A stretch of 9,435 bases of DNA from the NCBI GenBank assembly GCA_910577875.1, contig CAJTNY010000039.1, positions 1-9,435 of the forward strand, given 5' to 3'. The stretch comes from an uncultured Christensenella sp. Lineage in GTDB: Bacteria > Bacillota > Clostridia > Christensenellales > Borkfalkiaceae. The position numbers and the translations under genes were made by a program. The notes beneath the pieces were generated by a model. That model did not search any database and was not told the DNA's origin. It saw only the letters and a program-made list of their open reading frames with translations. Shown one piece after another: positions 6,351 through 9,435 of the stretch (position 1 is its first letter; the number at the start of each line of letters is the position of its first letter).

Positions 6351-8567
6351 ATGAGAAAACTAAGAATTGGTTTGCTTGTCAGCCTTGTTTGTCTTGCACT
6401 CGGATGCTGTTTGGCTTTCACTGCGTGCAAAAAAGAAGAAAAGCAGACCTACACGGTAGAGTGGAAGTATGAACACTCTACGGTAAAGGCGGACGGGTAC
6501 GAGACTCTTCCCACGGAGCTTGAAGAAGGCACGGAAGTATACTTCACGGTTGAGCCCGAAGCAGGCTGGGAAGTTTCGTCGGTTACTCCCGTATCTATCA
6601 AGAAAGAAGGCGAAAAGTATAAATTTACGGCTGATAAGAATCTTAGCGTAAATATTAAAATGAGAGAAGTTGTCGACAGACTTGAAATAGAGAAACCCGA
6701 CACTCTTAAATACTATGCCGGTGAAAAGATAGACAAAGAAGATTATGTAGTAACGGTATATTATAAAACCAACCGTAACGAAGTAGTCGATAGCTATACC
6801 GTTGAATATCAGAACGGAGACGCGTTCAAACTCGGCGATACGAAATTCAGCATTAAATTCGGCGGCAAGACAGAGGAACTCACTCTTGCCGAAGCAGCTA
6901 AGGGTAAAATAACTCTCAAACTCGACGGCGGAGTGCTTCCCGATAACAATGAATTGGCGGATTTACCCGAATACAGCTACGACGAGACAAAATCGACGGC
7001 AAGCTGGACTTTTGACAAGGCTTTGGAAAACGACATCGCTCTTCCTTCTCCTACGAAAGAAGTTAACGGTGCGCAGTTCCCTTTCATCAGATGGAGCGGC
7101 GTTAACGAGAATAAGATTGAAAAAGGTCTGGACACGAGCTTAACCGTAACGGCGCTTTACGATACGCAGCTTGTCGAAATCAGCAAACTTGAATTTACGA
7201 CGAAAGTTGTAGACGAAGTAACCGTGCCTTATCTCGTAATTACGGGTAGATTTATCGGAGCAACCGAAGCTTACCTTTTCCTTTTCGAGGGAAATAAACC
7301 CGTAACGTCACTTAACGGACCTACCGTAACAAAACAGGCGGATACCGACGAGTTCAAGCTCGAATTCGATTTAAGAGATTTCGTAAACGCTCAAACTGAC
7401 GAGCTTGACGAAGCAACGGGAGAACCTACGGGAAATAAAATACCTCTTAATCTTAAAGGTAAATGGATGGATATAAAATTCTGCGCTAAGGTAGGAGAAA
7501 GAACCGAAACGCAGGAGATAAATCTCAACAATTACGCTGATGATTTTGTAGATATTACAGATTCACTTGAAGCGAAAGTAGGTGAAAACTGGTGGCAGTT
7601 CACTTATAAAACACACACTCCTAAACCCGGAGATATGATTCACGGAACAGACGGCGGTGAATACGTCGGGGACGAAGTACTCTTGAAACTCGTATACCAG
7701 GATTGCCCTCCTATGACGACAACTTCCGTAACTATCGAAGAGAGAAACCGCGACGTTGACAATGTAGCTACTCCTACTGCGTATCTTGTAATTTCCGGAA
7801 AAGTATTACAGGCTAAAGATAAAACTGAGGCAGAGGCTATTCTTAATGAATTGGTCACTTCTACCGATACCAATAAGTTAAGCATTCAGGCAAATAGTTC
7901 ATGGGAATACCCCGCAACGACTAAGGCTTTCACCGTCGACGAGCAGCTTAATTATACTTTGACTTTATCATTGGACGCTCTTGTTCACAATAAAAATTAT
8001 TACGTTCATTTCAGCGGAAATAATTTAAATGCGAAAGCAACGCCCGGTACCGTGACGATAGGTGCGGTGAATTATACCCTTTCAAATAATAAATCTTCTG
8101 ATTGGACGAACGGTTTAGTATGGATAAAAGTAAACGACACGAGCGTTAAAACAATCGTAGTTAATAATGATGCGGCTACTTTGGTTGAGGAAAACGATAA
8201 AGTTTATATGGTTGTAACCGGAACTTATCAGGCTTATACCGAAACTGAACTTAGAGAAGAATTGCTTAAAAAGCCCTGCGACGTTGAACAGGACGGAAAT
8301 TCTTCTAATAAAGTTGATTTAAAAGAAAAATTAACTATTACCGTAAGCGAAGGTACGTTTGAAGCTAAAATCGAAATAACCGATGTAACTGCTGGAAATT
8401 ACTGGGTGCACTTCGGCGGAACCGACTGCCGCAACACCGGCAACGGTGGAACAGTTACGGTGGGAACAAAGACGTATACGTTTATACACGATAACAGAGG
8501 ATCATGGACGGCGCATCTTCTTAGCGTTACCGACAGCGCTGCAACTCCCGAAACTCCCGCTGAATAA
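6351..8567 (+). CDS. Large multi-module surface lipoprotein
   Basis: A 738-residue exported protein without an enzyme motif. The signal peptide ends LAFTAC, so Cys26 is the likely lipidation site, followed by a KKEEK spacer. Residues about 34-108 and 186-272 look like the small beta repeats of bacterial surface proteins (GWEVSSV..., FIRWSGV...TVTALYD). Residues about 109-180 resemble a bacterial Ig-like domain of the Big_3 type (LKYYAGEKID, then VVTVYY). From about 274 there are beta-rich modules: a degenerate one (274-400), then two clearer ones (about 455-594 and 595-731). The latter share the pattern [A/V]Y-hydrophobic-V-x-[S/T]G, an acidic helix, Y[Y/W]VHF[S/G]G, G-T-V-T-hydrophobic-G and a Trp near the end. 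The GH5 C-terminus has a similar module. GGAGG at 6339-6343 lies 7 nt before the ATG. It is probably a glycan-binding or scaffold partner of the GH5 enzyme, which is inference. Confidence 0.85.
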   Translation: MRKLRIGLLVSLVCLALGCCLAFTACKKEEKQTYTVEWKYEHSTVKADGYETLPTELEEGTEVYFTVEPEAGWEVSSVTPVSIKKEGEKYKFTADKNLSVNIKMREVVDRLEIEKPDTLKYYAGEKIDKEDYVVTVYYKTNRNEVVDSYTVEYQNGDAFKLGDTKFSIKFGGKTEELTLAEAAKGKITLKLDGGVLPDNNELADLPEYSYDETKSTASWTFDKALENDIALPSPTKEVNGAQFPFIRWSGVNENKIEKGLDTSLTVTALYDTQLVEISKLEFTTKVVDEVTVPYLVITGRFIGATEAYLFLFEGNKPVTSLNGPTVTKQADTDEFKLEFDLRDFVNAQTDELDEATGEPTGNKIPLNLKGKWMDIKFCAKVGERTETQEINLNNYADDFVDITDSLEAKVGENWWQFTYKTHTPKPGDMIHGTDGGEYVGDEVLLKLVYQDCPPMTTTSVTIEERNRDVDNVATPTAYLVISGKVLQAKDKTEAEAILNELVTSTDTNKLSIQANSSWEYPATTKAFTVDEQLNYTLTLSLDALVHNKNYYVHFSGNNLNAKATPGTVTIGAVNYTLSNNKSSDWTNGLVWIKVNDTSVKTIVVNNDAATLVEENDKVYMVVTGTYQAYTETELREELLKKPCDVEQDGNSSNKVDLKEKLTITVSEGTFEAKIEITDVTAGNYWVHFGGTDCRNTGNGGTVTVGTKTYTFIHDNRGSWTAHLLSVTDSAATPETPAE

Positions 8568-8592
8568 GCAATAACAAAAACTCAATAAGTTT

Positions 8593-8630
8593 ATATCCCC
8601 CGCTCCGATAAGGAGTGGGGGATATTTTTA
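8593..8630 (+). terminator. Intrinsic terminator after the large lipoprotein gene
   Basis: A 14-bp stem, ATATCCCCCGCTCC (8593-8606) with GGAGTGGGGGATAT (8612-8625), has a single G-U pair and a GATAA loop, and is followed by TTTTTA. It starts 25 bp after the stop codon. Confidence 0.92.
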
Positions 8631-8687
8631 ATGCATAATAAAAAATGAATTTATTGACGGAAGCCTTATCGTTATTAAATGCTTGAA

Positions 8688-8864
8688 TTATTTCTTTAAG
8701 TTTAAGAACCATTTCTTAGCAATTTCATTTTGCTCGTCTTCATTAGCAGTAATTTTTTCTATCTCCGAACAAGGACGAGTATTGCTGTTTAACGCATCAC
8801 GAATTTCGTTGATTTTCTTCTCGTCATCAACGACTACGTTCTGAAAAAATGAAATTGTTGCCAT
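8688..8864 (-). CDS. Small protein of unknown function (58 aa)
   Basis: A 58-codon frame starting MATISFFQNVVVDDEKKI and ending EIAKKWFLNLKK. AAGGAGG lies 7 nt before the ATG (complement of 8872-8878), the best ribosome binding site in the window, and a plausible promoter is upstream. The sequence is acidic in the middle with alternating hydrophobics at the start, suggesting a beta strand followed by helices. The opening resembles short clostridial proteins that I recall as encoded beside GNAT acetyltransferase or toxin-like genes, possibly antitoxin-like, but this is memory and not a match I can verify. No partner gene is present downstream, where the frame ends about 60 bp from the terminator of the convergent gene. 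Confidence 0.65.
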   Translation of the reverse strand: MATISFFQNVVVDDEKKINEIRDALNSNTRPCSEIEKITANEDEQNEIAKKWFLNLKK

Positions 8865-8905
8865 AGTAATACCTCCTTTGTTGTGTTAAATATCCGATAA
8901 CTAAG

Positions 8906-8934
8906 GTTATAAAATTTAAACGTAAAAGTTACAA
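8906..8934 (-). promoter_or_regulatory. Promoter for the 58-residue protein gene
   Basis: On the - strand: TTGTAA (complement of 8929-8934), a 17-bp spacer, then TATAAC (complement of 8906-8911). Transcription would start near 8899, about 35 nt before the ATG. The remaining stretch up to 9062 holds AT-rich DNA with small inverted repeats and no supported gene. Confidence 0.5.
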
Positions 8935-9062
8935 AACGCGGAATTCATTTTCCGGTAAATTTCCTTGCATTTTATAAAAAGGCAGCGGGGAGGGGTTTTT
9001 AATGCAGTTTGTATATATATTTACTGGTAAATAGACTTTTATAGTCATCAGACCTCAAAAAT

Positions 9063-9091
9063 AAAAAAGTCAAAGCACAAAAGTACTTTGA
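9063..9091 (-). terminator. Distal terminator, copy of the tRNA-Gln terminator
   Basis: On the - strand, TCAAAGTAC pairs with GTGCTTTGA (complements of 9083-9091 and 9070-9078) with one G-U pair around TTTT, followed by a U run (A run 9063-9068). It closely resembles the terminator at 9226-9255. Confidence 0.75.
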
Positions 9092-9092
9092 T

Positions 9093-9116
9093 TTTTTGGC
9101 TGGGGTGGCAGGATTT
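9093..9116 (-). repeat. Truncated duplicate of the tRNA-Gln 3' end
   Basis: These 24 bp are identical to 9259-9282, which is the 3' end of tRNA-Gln: the 3' part of the T loop, the T-stem 3' strand, the acceptor 3' strand, discriminator G and CCA, plus 4 bp beyond. Identity stops inside the T loop, and no D arm, anticodon arm or 5' acceptor strand of a tRNA follows. This is the usual extent of an att core for tRNA-targeting integrases, but no integrase is in the window. Confidence 0.7.
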
Positions 9117-9219
9117 TCCGTTTGAGCACGGCGCACGGTTGACGGCAAAAGTCAATTGCCGTCAAGTCTGCGGTAGAGCCCGCAGACTTCCCTCCCCTCA
9201 AATCCTGCAAGTTACCCCG
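9101..9219 (-). other. Highly structured non-coding segment between the two tRNA-end copies
   Basis: A nested set of inverted repeats. The outer ones are GGGGT (9102-9106) with ACCCC (9214-9218) and GCAGGATTT (9108-9116) with AAATCCTGC (9200-9208). Inside are TTGACGGCAA (9139-9148) with TTGCCGTCAA (9156-9165), and AAGTCTGCGG (9164-9173) with CCGCAGACTT (9180-9189), plus a possible 4-bp CCGT/ACGG pair (9118-9121/9128-9131). The two 10-bp stems are perfect. It has a terminator on each side in the - orientation. It could be a structured RNA, a miniature repeat element, or the remains of an integration event. It matches no RNA family I recognise. Confidence 0.5.
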
Positions 9220-9225
9220 CATAAT

Positions 9226-9255
9226 AAAAAAAACCAAAGTACAAGAAGTACTTTG
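9226..9255 (-). terminator. Terminator of the tRNA-His/tRNA-Gln operon
   Basis: On the - strand, CAAAGTAC pairs with GTACTTTG around TTCTT (complements of 9248-9255 and 9235-9242), followed by G and eight U (A run 9226-9233). It begins just after the CCA end of tRNA-Gln. Confidence 0.85.
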
Positions 9256-9262
9256 TTCTTTT

Positions 9263-9337
9263 TGGCTGGGGTGGCAGGATTTGAACCTACGAATGCGGGA
9301 ATCAAAATCCCGTGCCTTACCGCTTGGCGACACCCCA
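9263..9337 (-). tRNA. tRNA-Gln (anticodon TTG)
   Basis: A full cloverleaf on the - strand, 75 nt including an encoded CCA. The acceptor stem TGGGGTG pairs with CACCCCA with discriminator G, and U1-A72 is typical of tRNA-Gln. The anticodon stem CGGGA/TCCCG encloses TTTTGAT, giving anticodon TTG, and the T arm is GTAGG-TTCAAAT-CCTGC. It lies 28 bp after the tRNA-His gene in the same orientation, so the two are one transcript. Confidence 0.96.
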
Positions 9338-9365
9338 ATGAAAGGCGCATTGCCTAAAATAAAAA

Positions 9366-9435
9366 TGGGGCGGGCGACAAGTTTCGAACTTGCTACCTCC
9401 AGAGCCACAATCTGGCGCTCTACCGATTGAGCTAC
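9366..9435 (-). tRNA. tRNA-His (anticodon GTG), 5' end outside the window
   Basis: On the - strand the anticodon stem CCAGA/TCTGG encloses TTGTGGC, giving anticodon GTG. The T arm is GCAAG-TTCGAAA-CTTGT, followed by acceptor strand CGCCCGC, C73 and an encoded CCA. C73 is the hallmark of bacterial tRNA-His, where it pairs with G-1. The window ends at the last base of the 5' acceptor strand, so about seven 5' bases including G-1 are missing. Confidence 0.95.

Noticed and set aside
8527..8712. A 61-codon frame on the - strand overlapping the end of the 58-residue gene
   Set aside because: It runs through the strong terminator and into the 3' end of the lipoprotein gene on the opposite strand. 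Its start has no Shine-Dalgarno sequence.
8929..9048. A 39-codon frame on the - strand (starts MTIKVYLPVNIY) with GAGG 4 nt upstream
   Set aside because: It is too short, has poor start spacing, and overlaps the promoter of the 58-residue gene. Nothing else supports it.
9101..9219. Identification as tRNA-Sec, SRP RNA or another known small RNA
   Set aside because: There is no TCA anticodon arm and no T arm, and the conserved SRP loop sequence is absent.
9088..9408. Frames of 89 and 112 codons on both strands at the right end
   Set aside because: They run across tRNA genes. Strings such as GVAGFEPTNAG are the well-known false translation of an antisense tRNA T arm.

Overview
The window looks like a chromosomal segment of a low-to-moderate G+C Firmicute, most likely an uncultured gut or rumen clostridium. 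The reasons are AT-rich intergenic DNA, strong AGGAGG-type ribosome binding sites, intrinsic terminators with U-tracts, a clostridial-type small ferredoxin, and lipoproteins of the kind seen in plant-fibre degraders. TGA is used as a stop, so the standard bacterial code applies. The lineage is inferred from these traits and not from a marker gene.

Region 1 (1-1800, + strand) holds a membrane-anchored nitroreductase-like protein. A 48-residue four-cysteine zinc-ribbon protein follows, overlapping it by ATGA, and then a cysteine-rich DUF3795 protein. They look like one operon with a redox or metal flavour, closed by a strong hairpin at 1761-1795 that also serves the convergent gene.

Region 2 (1840-3833) is a regulatory cassette. 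A TetR/AcrR repressor on the - strand diverges from a + strand operon of two uncharacterised membrane proteins. The 150-bp divergent region carries two good sigma-A promoters pointing at each other with overlapping -10 boxes, and a 17-bp quasi-palindrome sits exactly on them. This suggests that one repressor site switches both genes off. A bidirectional terminator (3805-3833) separates the cassette from the next gene.

Region 3 (3834-4110, - strand) is a 65-residue ferredoxin with a normal C-terminal 4Fe-4S motif and an abnormal N-terminal one, expressed from its own extended -10 promoter.

Region 4 (4193-8630, + strand) is a polysaccharide-degradation pair. The first gene is a lipoprotein with a long (Pro-Glu)n linker, a GH5 glycosidase domain and a C-terminal beta-rich module. 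The second is a 738-residue non-catalytic surface lipoprotein. By eye, the GH5 C-terminal module resembles repeated modules in this second protein, making it a candidate undescribed glycan-binding or cell-surface module family. The 283-bp gap between them has paired direct repeats and two back-to-back hairpins. A strong terminator follows the second gene.

Region 5 (8688-9435, - strand) holds a 58-residue small protein with a perfect ribosome binding site, and the end of a tRNA operon: tRNA-His (5' end cut by the window edge) and tRNA-Gln(TTG). The 3' end of tRNA-Gln plus its terminator is duplicated about 166 bp further on. The DNA between the copies can fold into a closing stem with several internal hairpins, so it is either an integration scar or an undescribed structured RNA or mobile repeat.
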